Source: Paraphysoderma sedebokerense (lineage: Eukaryota; Blastocladiomycota; Physodermatomycetes; Physodermatales; Physodermataceae). Taken from it: a stretch of DNA of 64,000 bases. Each line of letters starts with the position of its first letter. The stretch's first letter is position 1. The stretch is taken from the NCBI GenBank assembly GCA_025602915.1, contig JAHLJZ010000065.1, positions 1 to 64,000 of the forward strand, in the 5' to 3' direction. Both the position numbers and the translations under genes were made by a program. This document shows, in pieces, positions 27,318 through 39,000 of the stretch. The notes beneath the pieces are model-generated. The model had not been told where the DNA came from. It did not search any database and was given only the letters and a program-made list of their open reading frames with translations.

Positions 27318-30300
27318 CTATATTTTATCCATCGCAGTTGTAGATGACCATCCCCAGAGCGATTTCCTTTTCGCCGAGCTTACAGAGCTTCTTCCGTATG
27401 CGCTTCTACCCAGAGTAATCGACGCGTTTGCAAGCATCGTTGCGTTCATGACATCGTCGGTCTGAGTTCTTGCCGGTGGAGTATAATTCAGGTTGGATCG
27501 GGACAGAAGACATTGAATGCCCTGTATGGTCGGAATAAATTGGATTAATGAGTATAAAGATAATGAAATTTGGGACAGACGAGAGAGAGAGGTAGGAAAC
27601 TAGTCGATTGAAAATCACGTTACCTTTAACCAAATTTCGTGATCGCCTTCATTTACTTCCTTTATCTTCACCTCTCTACTTGGTGTAACTATCACCAATA
27701 CTTTTTCTGTTTTCTCAGTATTTCCTTCGCCACTGTTTAGGAAGTTATTGCCATTTGAGATTCGTTCATTTCCTTGTTCGCGCTTGGTGTTAGGGCCGGC
27801 AGATTTAGAAGGCGATAATAGTTGACTTTCTTCATCTTCAAATGACTCCTCGGATACAGTAGATGAAACTACTCTATCCTCATGTTGGTGTTGTCTCTGA
27901 TCTGATTTTGGGCGAGGTGTCTTGTCAGGGTCAGCTTGGGCTTGAGCGGAAGATTGTCTCAATGTGAATTCAAGTTCTTTGACTGATCGAATCAGAACTA
28001 TCAAGATTTGGTCAATTAACTGTTTCATTGCACCATGGATAAGAGTTAATGAATTGACATACCACTTTTGGTAAACATTCCTGTCATTCCCTTTCGCTGC
28101 TTTTCCAAATCCACGGAAGGTTCCTTCTTGCTCCAACATAGTGTTAGACTGTACGGATGGACCCAAAAGAACCTTAGATGGGGATTCTTCCCATTCCTAT
28201 TAAACTTGTAAAACCATCCGCCAATCATTGTTTGGGTAAGATACAATAATTCAGAGTCCGGAGTTGGATCCGTATACAACTTTAACGTCGGTGTCATATT
28301 GACTGAGCCTGACAATTCGAAGTGGGAACGCATGAAGGGATTAGTGGGTGTAGCTGGCGTGGTAACAGCCAACTCGGAAGATTCTCTTTGGGAAGGTGGC
28401 TTCGGGGTTTTAGATGGAGAAACGGTGCTGTCTTCGACTTTACTTCGGATATTAGCGAAAGATGGGGTAGAGGCTCTAGAAAGAACACGCTTGGAAGAGC
28501 TGAAAAATCGGGATAATGTTGACATCTTGGACGGCGTGGAAAAGCCATCGTTATTACTTTTTGTCATATTTTCACGTAAATTAATTGGCAAAGCTGAATT
28601 GGAGTCATCGGAACGTTTGTTGACCGATTTGTCGACTGTATAGGGTGTCGCATTTTTGAAATTTTCGTTTGTATGTGGAGCTTTCTTCTGCGGAAATCTT
28701 ACATTGTCAATTCTTTGGAGTGAAAGTCTTGCAGGGTCGACAGTTGTTGGTTCATTCGGTATAACGAGCTCTTCCAATTCTAAGGGTTTTTCGTTCACTT
28801 CAAGTTCGATTGCGGGATCAGAATGTGAAAAAACAGTTTGAACGGTGTCTTCAATGACGACGCTTTGTCCAAACGTATCCTCTATATCTTTATCGTTGTG
28901 ATCATTCAAATCGACAAATGAATTTCTCGCTGACGATACAGAATGGTCTGATTCAGACTGGCGAAGCAAAGCTTGCTCAAAGGTTTCTCGTGAAGGCGGT
29001 ACCATTCGGTGAGAGTCCTCCGTATCATTGTAGGGATGAGCTTCGAATGTGACCAATCGAGCTTGCGCGTTGGGTTCGAATTTTTCCAGTGATACTTCCG
29101 TGTTCAGAACATAACTCTGAGAATTATTGTCGGGCGGCAGGATAGCAGATATTGAGATATCGGAATTTGAGGGTTGACTAGCAAGAAAAGAATTTTCTGC
29201 CGAGGCGTTGTTTGAAGGAACATGGAAGTTTTCTGGTTTTTCAGGATTTGATGTAGTATTGGATATTTCGCTTCCGGTTTCATCGCTAGGTGGATCTTCC
29301 AAAGGACAGTACGGAAATTCATCATCGTTTCTATTATCATCGATATCTTGATCTTCCTCTTGCTCTTTAACAAGTTTTGCGAATATAGAAGCTGGCTGCA
29401 AATCGCTGGATGACGATTCTTTTTGAGCCGACATTCGATTTCTCTCATCTTGGTCTGATCCGTCCGTTCTGAATACATTGCGAGACTCTCTGCCAGCAAT
29501 TTCCTCGTCGTCAGTATGGCTATCATTGTGCGCCATAGCAAGGCCAGATAATTCGGCCGCGAGAGATCTGAAGCCCACGCTTTCGTCTTCGAATGGACCT
29601 TGTAGAACTGAAGAAGATTCTGACGGCGATGGCGATTCGGCAGACCGGGATTCTATTTGCTGCAGCCTAGTTTCGGAATTCTCAGCGTTAACTTCAATAC
29701 TATCAAATGATGCATCTGAAAGATTTTCAGAATCGGCCGCCAGAGCATAAGAGGGTTCCAACGTGCTGAAATTGCTGAGAATCGATTCGAGGGTAAATGA
29801 CGGCAGAGAAGGTAAGTCAATTTTTTCGGCTCGTTTGAAGCTGAGGAGGCGGTGGTCGATTTTTTGAACAGCTTCTGAGAGAATGTTGTCTAATTCTCCC
29901 TTGGTATGCTGCGGCGATGATTGCAAGAAATTTAGTAGTTCTCTACAATTCTGAATCATCTCCAAGAGTTCAAGTCGGGAGTTTACAGTTTGGTTAATCT
30001 TCGATGTTTTCTTGAATTTCGAAGCGTTAGAGAGCTTCTCCACGGTCGGCAATAACTCTGCTCTACAGCTATCTTTCGTCGGCATACTAACTGTTCCTTC
30101 TACTAAACTATCCTCAATTCGCTGCAAAATTCCTGTGATGTCAGGATTGCCTAATTCTTTTCCAACATCGGCAGCTTGTCGCATTGTCTCAATTGTTTCT
30201 CTGCTTTGCTCTAATAACGATTGAAGTTCGTTCTTTTGTTGAGCTGACACTTTAATTTCACTCTCCAGACCGTCAATTTTATCTTTCAATTGATTGATAT

Positions 30301-31716
30301 AATTTTCCAATGATTTGACCTTGGCAGAAAGAGTCTCCATCATTAAACTTTCGTGAGTCTTCTCGGGCGAAACGGGAGAGTTTTGGACCGAGGACTCGGC
30401 AGAAGAGGCTTTGCGTGGAGGTGAATTATGTTTTCCTGGTGACCGAGAAAAGTTTCGAATCTTTCGAGGAGAGGCTGATAAGGAACGCGCCTTGATCGGT
30501 CGGGGCCGGCGAATGAATCGCTGAATTTCTAATTTCGCTTCGTCCAGTTGTTTAATCAAGTCATTTTTCTCACGGGTAAGTGAGCTTATAGTTCGACGAT
30601 TTGATAGCGATTCTTGTTCAAGCCGAGATTTTTGATGGTTCAACTGACTGATGATCTTGGTCTCTGAAGCTTTCATCAGCTCTATCTGATCCAGAAGATT
30701 TAAATTGGTTGACCTAAGTTTGTCAGCCTCCCTTGCTGATTTCTTTTCACAGGCTAACAAAGCCTCAATTTTAGCGTTTATTTCTTGATTTGCTGTTTCT
30801 AATTCGTATATTCTATTCTGAGATTTGGCTTTTAAAGAAAACATTAAATCGGGGCCTTGTGTGATTGGTTCTTATAAACGCATATCGTACCTTCGGATTC
30901 GTGGGTTCTCTTATAAAGTTTCCGAATGTTATCCAGCTCTCTTTCGTTCTCTGTCAATTTACCCTGTAAGTCTTTATTTTGTTGCTGCGATTTGCCCAAT
31001 TCATCTTTAAGATGCCTTAATTGCACGATAAGGCTGTTGCCAATATCCGTCGCGAGAGCGATCTGTGACGGAACAGCTGGTTTGGAGGGGGCTACATGAA
31101 TTGTGGACGACAAATGCATCGTGCGTTCACTGAGACTACTTTGCCTTCGAAACGGAGAAGCAGCTGTATTGGTGTTGATGTCATTCGATGATGCCAGTGG
31201 CCGTCTGAAAGACGTCATTCTCGGCCGGCCGGGAGTTCTGGGTTTCTGCGGGGAAGATGTTTGCAAAGGTTTTGACTGTATAACATCTTGTATATTATAT
31301 TGCAGATTTTCGTATTCGTTTTGTAAATCTTGTAATTTCGATAGAGACGTTTCCAATTCTTCAGATTGATGTTCGGCATCTTTAGTTTCTAACGATTTGA
31401 TCCGTGCTTTTAACCCATCAATTTGCTTCAGAAGAGACTGCCCAATATCTGCAGCAACTATGATATCATTTTCCTTTTCCTTCAGCATCTGCTCCAGTTC
31501 TTTAATTTTCATGTCTGGGTTGGTATGCTTAGAAGGTGACGAGTTAGAACTTCGACGCTTCGACGGAGAATTCGTTCTCGACATTGGTTTTGCTGGAGTA
31601 CAGTCGGAGTGTTCTATATCTGTCAGCGCTTTATCCTGGTTCATACCAGTAGTTATGTCTTCGGCTGTGGATAACGGATTATCGGTGGTCGCAGTGTTTG
31701 CTGAATGCGCCAACAT
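27318..31716 (-). CDS. Num1/Mcp5/ApsA-like cortical protein with coiled coils and PH domain
   Basis: Exons: 31716..30891, 30828..28063, 27997..27624, 27521..27318 (1389 aa). In yeasts this family anchors dynein and mitochondria at the cell cortex. Ser/Pro-rich N-terminus, coiled coils at about residues 70-145 and 215-390, then a long acidic disordered region. The C-terminal Mcp5-type PH domain starts at TQTMIGGWFYKFNRNGKNP, with FFWVHPYSLTLCWS, and ends near EIWLKGIQCLLSRS. A disordered insertion of about 90 residues (QSSAQAQAD to NTEKTE) splits the PH domain. Three AADIG-type boxes (30161-30175, 31039-31053, 31441-31455) resemble the CC1 box used by dynein adaptors to bind the dynein light intermediate chain. 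The start ATG is the first in frame; a leader exon is possible. Confidence 0.88.
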
Positions 31717-32029
31717 TTCTCAAGTCATGGAAAACTAAATAAATGCTATTAACCTCTATTGACGCAACTGCTGCGGCAGAAATTACTTGCAAACAAACCT
31801 GTTGCAATATTCTGGGCTTTGTTTTCGGATGCAATTGTTTCTTTTCTGTGGTATGAATCAGATTGTGAATGCAAAAAGAGGAACGCGAGAATTCGGCCCA
31901 AATTAGGAACAGCAAACTCGCCAATTGGTCTCGGCGCATTTATTCACATCGTGTAATACGACAGGAAATATCGACAACAACTAAAAACAATAATAAATAA
32001 TTGTGTAATGAGATGTCTCGATCCTGCGA
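31717..32029. other. Spacer between the ZBBX-like and Num1-like genes
   Basis: It is AT-rich. It should hold the promoter of the Num1-like gene and the 3' end of the ZBBX-like gene. No other feature is seen. Confidence 0.35.
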
Positions 32030-33432
32030 TCAGTCATCATCTTCGCTATCCTCTATCTCTTCCACTATCACAGTAACTGATTCCTGATACCCTGCTTCGT
32101 CAAGCTTGCTCTTCTCTTTTCCAGCATTCGATGAGCAGAGATCCACCACCTCTGTCTGATTAGTTGTCGGTGAACTTGATTCCCTATTCTGCTTCAACAA
32201 CAACCGCTCTATATAACTCAGGTTGCTACCTTTGTGAAACTGAATAACTACGTTGGCGGAGTTTGGCCGCGGTTCGGCCGGACCTTGACCTTTTGTGTAA
32301 AAGTCAAAGATAAGGATAGGAAAAGAGGTCCAGGATAGTCAAACAAACCATCGCCATTGCTTCTCCGATGACGACGCCACTCTTCTAGAGCTTGAACAAA
32401 GTCTTGATGTGATTTGCTTTCATCATAGTGGCCATCCAATAAAGTGGTGCTAGGGCTGGTGAAAGGTCGTTTGTTACAGGAACTCGCAAGTTCATCTCGA
32501 TCCTGCAGCTCGATGCTTTGAACTGTGCCTTTCTGCTTTCGTGATGTTCTCCATTCTTGCAATGCTTCAGAAAACAGTTTCCTGCTCGCTGCTTCATCAT
32601 ACTCCCCAGCGAGCAATCCGTTGGACGTGTTGGGTGATTGATTCGCGGATTGCCCATTGGCATGCGATAGTGGATCTGCCGAAGAAAAGCTGTGAACTGA
32701 CTGATAACTTGTGCGTCTTTTTATATGTTCAGTTTGTGGTGGACCGGATTCAGTAGTTGATGGAGGAACTGCGATTTTCGCACGCTGCTCTGATGCAGTC
32801 TGTCTAGAATTCATACTACCACTCTCCAAAACGGCAGCAATAGGCGTTTGGACTCTCCACTTTAAAACTAATCTTCAGTTAAGAGCTATAATAGTGCCAT
32901 TATTTTCAAATTGACACAAACCGTCGCTTTGACTTGAACCGGGTTTGGTGTCAGATTCGGAACACTGTGAACATCCGTCATCGATTTCGATTGGCTAATC
33001 TGATGATTGAGTGTTAGCATTTTGTTGTAATTCTTGTCCATGATATCAATATGTAAATTTTAATATAACGCTCCAGTCCTACTTTGCCTTCATCGCATAA
33101 TCGCTAGTGCAAGTGGCATTCTTGTGCGAAACTTGGATATATATCTGTATCAGAAAGACGAAAACGAACCTTCAACGAGCTCTTTCCTCCTTTTAAGACA
33201 TCTTCGGCATGTTTTGACAAACTGCCCTTCACCCCGCTCCTCCAAATTGAATTCGCGCTAGACTCAAATCCAGATCTATCACCCGACGGTGCTCGCGATT
33301 TCGTTAATTGTAGCTTTTGCTTTGCAACTGTTGATTTAAGCAATCGAAGCCTCTCTTCCATTAATTTGTTATCGATTTCAAGCTTTTCAGCCGCCGTGAG
33401 CACTCTAAGATTCAAGGAATTTCGTGACGTTA
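32030..33432 (-). CDS. ZBBX-like ciliary protein lacking the B-box
   Basis: Firm exons: 32867..32349 and 32289..32030. An upstream exon ends at 32918, and another covers about 33432..33170. Conserved pieces follow the order of animal ZBBX. First comes an N-terminal coiled coil (EKLEIDNKLMEERLRLLKST) followed by SIWRSG and GGKSSLK. Then two copies of an acidic-aromatic motif follow, LLAGEYDEAASRKLFSEALQ-EWR and LLDGHYDESKSHQDFVQALE-EWR. Last is NLSYIERLLLKQNR and an acidic tail. ZBBX is a cilium-associated protein of unknown biochemical role. No Cys/His cluster for a B-box zinc finger is visible in the region where animals have it. The first coding exon and the splicing around 32970-33170 are unresolved. 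Confidence 0.65.
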
Positions 33433-33717
33433 CTTTTCACCGATCTGCAAACAAGATGAATATCTTCCCCAAAGTAATATACCGCTTTTTGAGTTGCGAC
33501 AATGACTTAGTGCCATTTGATCGGCTGATAGATACTGAGTTGTCATACTTGGAAGATATCATATTATTGATTCTGGAATGACGTGGTAAGCCTATTATCA
33601 AATTTTGCAATGGGAGAAGGGCAGAACACGATCGAGATTCACCCAAAGAGACAGTCAATTCTGTGATGTGATAGTGTAATTGTGCGGTTTTTTACAATTA
33701 TATTTACAAGTGATGAA

Positions 33718-35452
33718 TTACATTATATGGATATTTTCCAATGGTAATGTGTCATAAATGCTATTTACGTCATAATCATGGTATGTCGGATATACTGTTC
33801 CGTTCCCTTATGTTTGAATTAAAGTTAATACAATGTGGCTAAAATAAATACACGAGGTATGAACTTACCAACTGGGGGCACTGATATTGGAATAAGTATG
33901 GTATACCATGGTCTATAGAGATCGTAAATTATCGTATATTATCAGTAATCAATAATATTCAGCTTCGTCCAATACTTCAACGTTAGCTTACCGTAGTTTT
34001 GAGATGTTGAAGAATATTCTCAGGTTGCCCTTCCATCCCACGTCGAATTCATTGATGAAAACCTTTCATTAAGAGACATTAGAGTCCAAGTCCCGAAAGG
34101 GCAGGGTGGACGGAATAATTTACCTCTCCCGTACTCTTGCCGTACCATTTCATATAATTGTTTCCATAGTACTCAATCTGTGTTTGTCCTACAAATAACA
34201 GAATGTGGGTGAAGTTTTCTTTTGAAAAGCGCTTTGAGATGATAATGAATACCTGTACAAATTAAATATATATGCCACAATGTCATCATAAACAATGCCA
34301 CTCCAAGAGCCAACGCTACGAGAACCTATCGACAGCACGCGATGAGAAGCAAACGTAGAGGATCAAACAACCATATTTGATACATACCGAGAATGTCATT
34401 AAGAAGCGATCTACAGGATAGGACCAAGCACTGCCGCGGATGCTTTCCATGAAAAGCACCCAACCGAATGCCCCGTAATACAGGCCTATGATGTCGAGGA
34501 GTACGGGATCGATTAGTTATCAGCATTAATATAGCGAAAACAGTTAACCAAACACACATGCAAAAGATATGTAGCTTAAGAATAGAACAAAGTAACGATG
34601 ATTGAAATGTCCCACGCAATCTATTTTGGAGGTAAATATTTGCAGCTACCCATCAATCATGCAACGCAAAACATACTGTGCAGCCTATAAAGTCATCAAT
34701 CAATGATTATTAATCTACTTGGATCGAGTCTTTATAGCAACCGATGCAATACAAACCATGGACAATGATGATCCTAAAAGTCAATTGATGAGCGTTTAAG
34801 TTGAATGTCAGCCAAAACGAAGCAATCTCAGATAGAGCCACTTTCACAAACCATCTTCAGAATGCATCGTTTACAGACTCTACAATGGTGAGCTCGTGCG
34901 GGTTTCGGTAAGTTGCCTGAAATGGTGTGAGATAGATTAACTCGCAAGTCTGGGCTGCACGATGGAAAACATGGTCCGTACATTTCTTACACCTTTTGAT
35001 TCGTTCTGTAATACCGTTCTCTAAGGTATCTAGCGCCGAGGATTCGATTTTCTAATAAGTATAGACAATTCAGTCAACGTTAGGGATGAGTTCAGCGTAG
35101 GCTGCGGCGGGGAAACGATACGAACACTTAGGTCTTCTGAACTATACGACGTTACGGTGACTGATTTGTAGTAGTGAAACGACAGACAATAAACGAGATA
35201 AACGCTGAATATGCAAGTGAGGTAGAACAGCAACGTCGATTCTTCAAAGTAGTATGGCAATATGACTCTGAAAAAGATGACTGTACATAAGGTGATTAAA
35301 CACACTGCGAGGCCGATGAGAAGAGGACCCAATAGATGAATAAATGTGTTAGTTAAAGATTCGCCGCATGTTTTCAACTTTTCCAGAGAATTTCTGTATA
35401 GAATCCTCATCTCATTGCTCAAAAATCGGTTGCACCGAGAGAATGATATCAT
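33718..35452 (-). CDS. DHHC-type protein S-palmitoyltransferase, ZDHHC16-like
   Basis: Exons: 35452..35126, 35051..34982, 34916..34852, 34773..34757, 34684..34677, 34620..34549, 34485..34388, 34325..34253, 34188..34124, 34062..33992, 33912..33869, 33806..33718 (332 aa). It transfers palmitate to cysteines of client proteins in ER/Golgi membranes. Two membrane helices come first (LLGPLLIGLAVCLITLC and LTCIFSVYLVYCLSF). Then the cysteine-rich domain CKKCNLPKPARAHHC-RVCKRCILKM is followed by the catalytic DHHCPW and LHNCVGHFNHRYF, then two more helices. The C-terminal GNLRIFFN matches the conserved family tail. The catalytic DHHC sits alone in a 17-base exon, followed by an 8-base exon. The donor of exon 1 (GTTCGT) is the least certain boundary. 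Confidence 0.93.
34677..34773 (-). other. Two consecutive microexons encoding the DHHC active site
   Basis: The 17-base exon at 34757-34773 encodes Asp-His-His-Cys-Pro and part of Trp. The 8-base exon at 34677-34684 (GCTGCACA) completes Trp and gives Leu-His and the first base of Asn. Both have TAG acceptors and GTTTGT or GTATGT donors. Only this splicing yields the conserved DHHCPW-LHNCVG. Confidence 0.88.
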
Positions 35453-36051
35453 TCAACTCGTTCAGGATAGAAGGCCGAATCCCGTGCGCAGAGGCCGACT
35501 TGCATCACGTCGAGAGAGTCTCAATCATTAGAATCAATTAATTAAAGCAAGCGATATGGGCAAGAAGTGCCCAGAAATTTAATCTGATGTCTCTGTTAAT
35601 TCAATAGATTCAATTATTAACATTGTCTATAAATACATGCATAAATCAGTGATGGTATGCCTCATCACTGACATTATTGGTACCTCATTGTGCCGTTATT
35701 TTTTGGATCTGTTGACATATACTATCTTTTCTACTGGTTTAATTGTTTCTGCCGCGATTGCTTGCTCGAGACTCTTCTTATTCCAAGGATCCTCAGCAGA
35801 CTCCGTATTCATGCGCGACTGCTCAAGCTTAGCAACAATTTTGTTCGACATCCTATCAGTAGGCATAAAGCATTGTTGTTCGATGTATTCAAATTGGTTA
35901 GCTCATAAGGACACCGCATCAGAGACCACCGCGAACTGTTACTTACATTTTTTGTCTAGCTTTATTATGCCTTTTCATTAAAGCCGGTGGTCTGATTTGC
36001 TGATGAACTATATTTGGAGAAGTTATGTCGGGCTATAATAAAAGACAACAA
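35453..36051. other. Intergenic region upstream of the palmitoyltransferase
   Basis: About 600 bases between the palmitoyltransferase start and the stop of the giant ASH gene, both on the minus strand. Plus-strand open frames here have no family features and atypical composition; I see no gene. Confidence 0.35.
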
Positions 36052-39000
36052 TTAGTCATTTTCCTCATATATAGACTCAATTATCAATGCACATACTTCA
36101 ACGAAAGGCACGTGTGTATATTCGCGAGACGGCATTACTGGCTTCAATTGAATTATTGGAAGCAGTATTTTCCATAATCCCTCATTCGGACTGAATTTTG
36201 TGTCTTCAACATTACTCCAGTCCAATAAGTCTTCAATGGTTGAATCAGACTGTAAAATTTCCACAACAATTTGGGAATTAGTTAATACTACTAACAAAAA
36301 TAAATTAAAACTAAAAGGTCACGCCATACTTTTATGAAAGATTGCATGTTCCTCATATTAACGGATGTTGTGACAGTAGCCGAAACACTTATGAATGTAG
36401 CCCAAGGTGTAACATGTCCTCTAGTAGACACCAGAAACTTAAACGAATCTGGCCCCTCTTGCTTTCCCTGTAGGGACAATGAGTTTAGTAAAATAGTAAA
36501 ATAAAGCTCAGTTGTTATGGTGAGACCAAACTTACAGTAACATAAACAGTAAAACTCTGTTGTTTTGATGGTTGTATCACAACATTCTTTGGCTCAATAT
36601 TGAAGGAAAAACAATTTTCCTGTATGATGGTTACCTAATGTGAGAGTTGAAGATCTTACAAAGGAATTTACCTTGCTTCTCCAGTCATTTTGTTTAACCA
36701 ATGAATTTTCTTCATTGGAAATGCTTAATTCAACTTCAGTGTTGCCAGTATTTTCAATTGTAATAATTTTTCTCGAAGTTTCTAAAAGTGACACGTTCTT
36801 GAAAACTAATGTTTGAGACGGTTCAATGTTCATCCACTTTAATTCAAAACGTCCGCCAAAGCCGAGGATGTTTGATTTAGCTACTTCAATCTCTTGAGCG
36901 ACCAACAAGTTATGCTTGATAACAATTTCGCCACTGTACTCTTGGTTTTCTAATGGATGAAATTCAATTGGAATTTCAGCTTGATCGTTTCCAGGGATTT
37001 TTAATTGACTCGAAGTAAAGGTTAGCTTTAATCAGTGATATGATGATAAAATACAGTCAACATACCTAACCAGTGGCAAAAAGCATTGTTCCGTTGAGTA
37101 TACAGATATTGGCAGTGGAATTGAGCAAGTATTAGTTAATCGAATGAGCCTCTTCTCTGGCTGATTTACTCCAACAATGCCAAAATCTATAGGAGTTTGC
37201 TTAAATAACAATCCAGGAGCAACCGCTTTCCCCTTCAGCTCAATATTAAAATCTCCAGATGATGTTTCCAAAGTTAAGGTGCTGAGATAAATTGCAATTG
37301 CTTTGGGGTGAAATGTGACTGGGATGATGACAGCCTTTCTAGGTGATATGATACTCTAAAACAATATGTTAGCTCTTTCTGTAATGATATTAAATCTGAC
37401 ACTAGGTAAAATTATTAATTGTGTACTCACCATACATTCCTGAGGAAGTGAAAACACATCAGTACTCATCACATCCATTCTTAGTGTGTACTCCAAAGGT
37501 CGCCGTGTCCAGTTCTTGAATGAAAATTCTACGATAGCAACAGTGTCATTATATACTTCGCCGAAGTCAATTGGATTAAACGTTGGGGCTTGTTGCAGCT
37601 AAAATTATGTCAAAACAAATGCAGAACTTGACTCTTAACAAATGAAAAACTTACATCAATGTATGTTCCAGTGGCTTCCAGGGCCACACTGTAATTTGGC
37701 ATGCCTGGAATAGTGACAGATATAAAAGCATGAATATAGTTGGAGAGTGGAATATCCTCTTCATGCTGGTAAATTGGAGGAACCATGCTCACAATCAATT
37801 CAACTGTTGCGTGGCCTTGAATAACCATGGCTGCAGATTGAACAATGATTTGAGTGTTGGTTGAATGTGTGGCAATTGGTACCACAAACTGATTTGGATT
37901 GAATATTTGAACAGTCTTTGATACTACCTCTTCATAGTGGACTTCACCAAATTCAATGTTACTGGGGAGTGTGGAATCATCTCCTTCATTATGTGATATG
38001 TGGAGTGGCCGAAAGTTCGGCTTTATAAATAAGAAATATAAAAATGGGTCTGTATTTGGTGCTGATAATTTTAGGGCATAAAAATTTGTATTTGATGTGA
38101 GAGACCTCACGAGCTCAGCAACATCAGTAAAACCATTGCTATCTTGCGGATGAGAACATGTGCCACTGATAGTCAACATTTGAGAGATCCTCTCATTGTC
38201 ATTTGGTGTTTTGGAGCTATTAGGTTGTAGGATAATAGGGTTTGGACTTATTGTGAATGACCGTGCAATAGTTTCAGTAGAAACAAGAATTTCTTTTTCC
38301 TGAACAGCCTTGTAAATGTCAGCTTTGAGTTCCACTGGTAGTACACAGTCATTGAAAATCTCTATTGTTTCAATGAACTCTTCATTATAATGCATCTCAA
38401 TGATAGAAGCTTGAGATAGCTGTGGGGTACTAATTTTGTATAAACATCCTTCGCCTTTGATGGTAACAATTCTTTTCTCAGTATTAAACTTAATGGTTAT
38501 ATCAACCTTCAAATCTAAAGCCTCAGTGGGCGAGAAAGTAAAGGCCAGCTGTACACTGCTGCTTGGGTCAAGTTTGCCATTTGTTCTTGATTCGATAGAG
38601 AGTACATTGTTGTAACCCCAGTCATCTATCACTTCAAACTCTGTTGATGCAGTGCCTTCATTTTCAATTGTTAAAAACTGCTTTTTGTGAGAGCCTACAG
38701 GTACTAATCCAAAATTCAATTCAGTGCCCACATGAATAATAGGCCTGCCACAGCCACCAATAAGGGAGAATGATTGAATGAATGCCCATGTGTCAGACTC
38801 CATGTCAGCAGATATTTCAAGTATTAAAACAGCCTCGTACAATTGCTTGGATTCTGTCAAGGGAGAAAATACTATGTTAACAATTTCAGTGGCACCAGGG
38901 TCAATAAATCCCAGTTTTTTGGACTCAATGGTCCAGAAATTAGACATAGTCCCATCAATTGCACCTTCGCCATTGAAAGAGGTGGCATGGCTATTGCTCA

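Noticed and set aside
33500-33562. Candidate first exon of the ZBBX-like gene (MISSKYDNSVSISRSNG)
   Set aside because: Its only good donor gives the wrong phase with every acceptor tested before the coiled-coil exon, so I left it out of the model.
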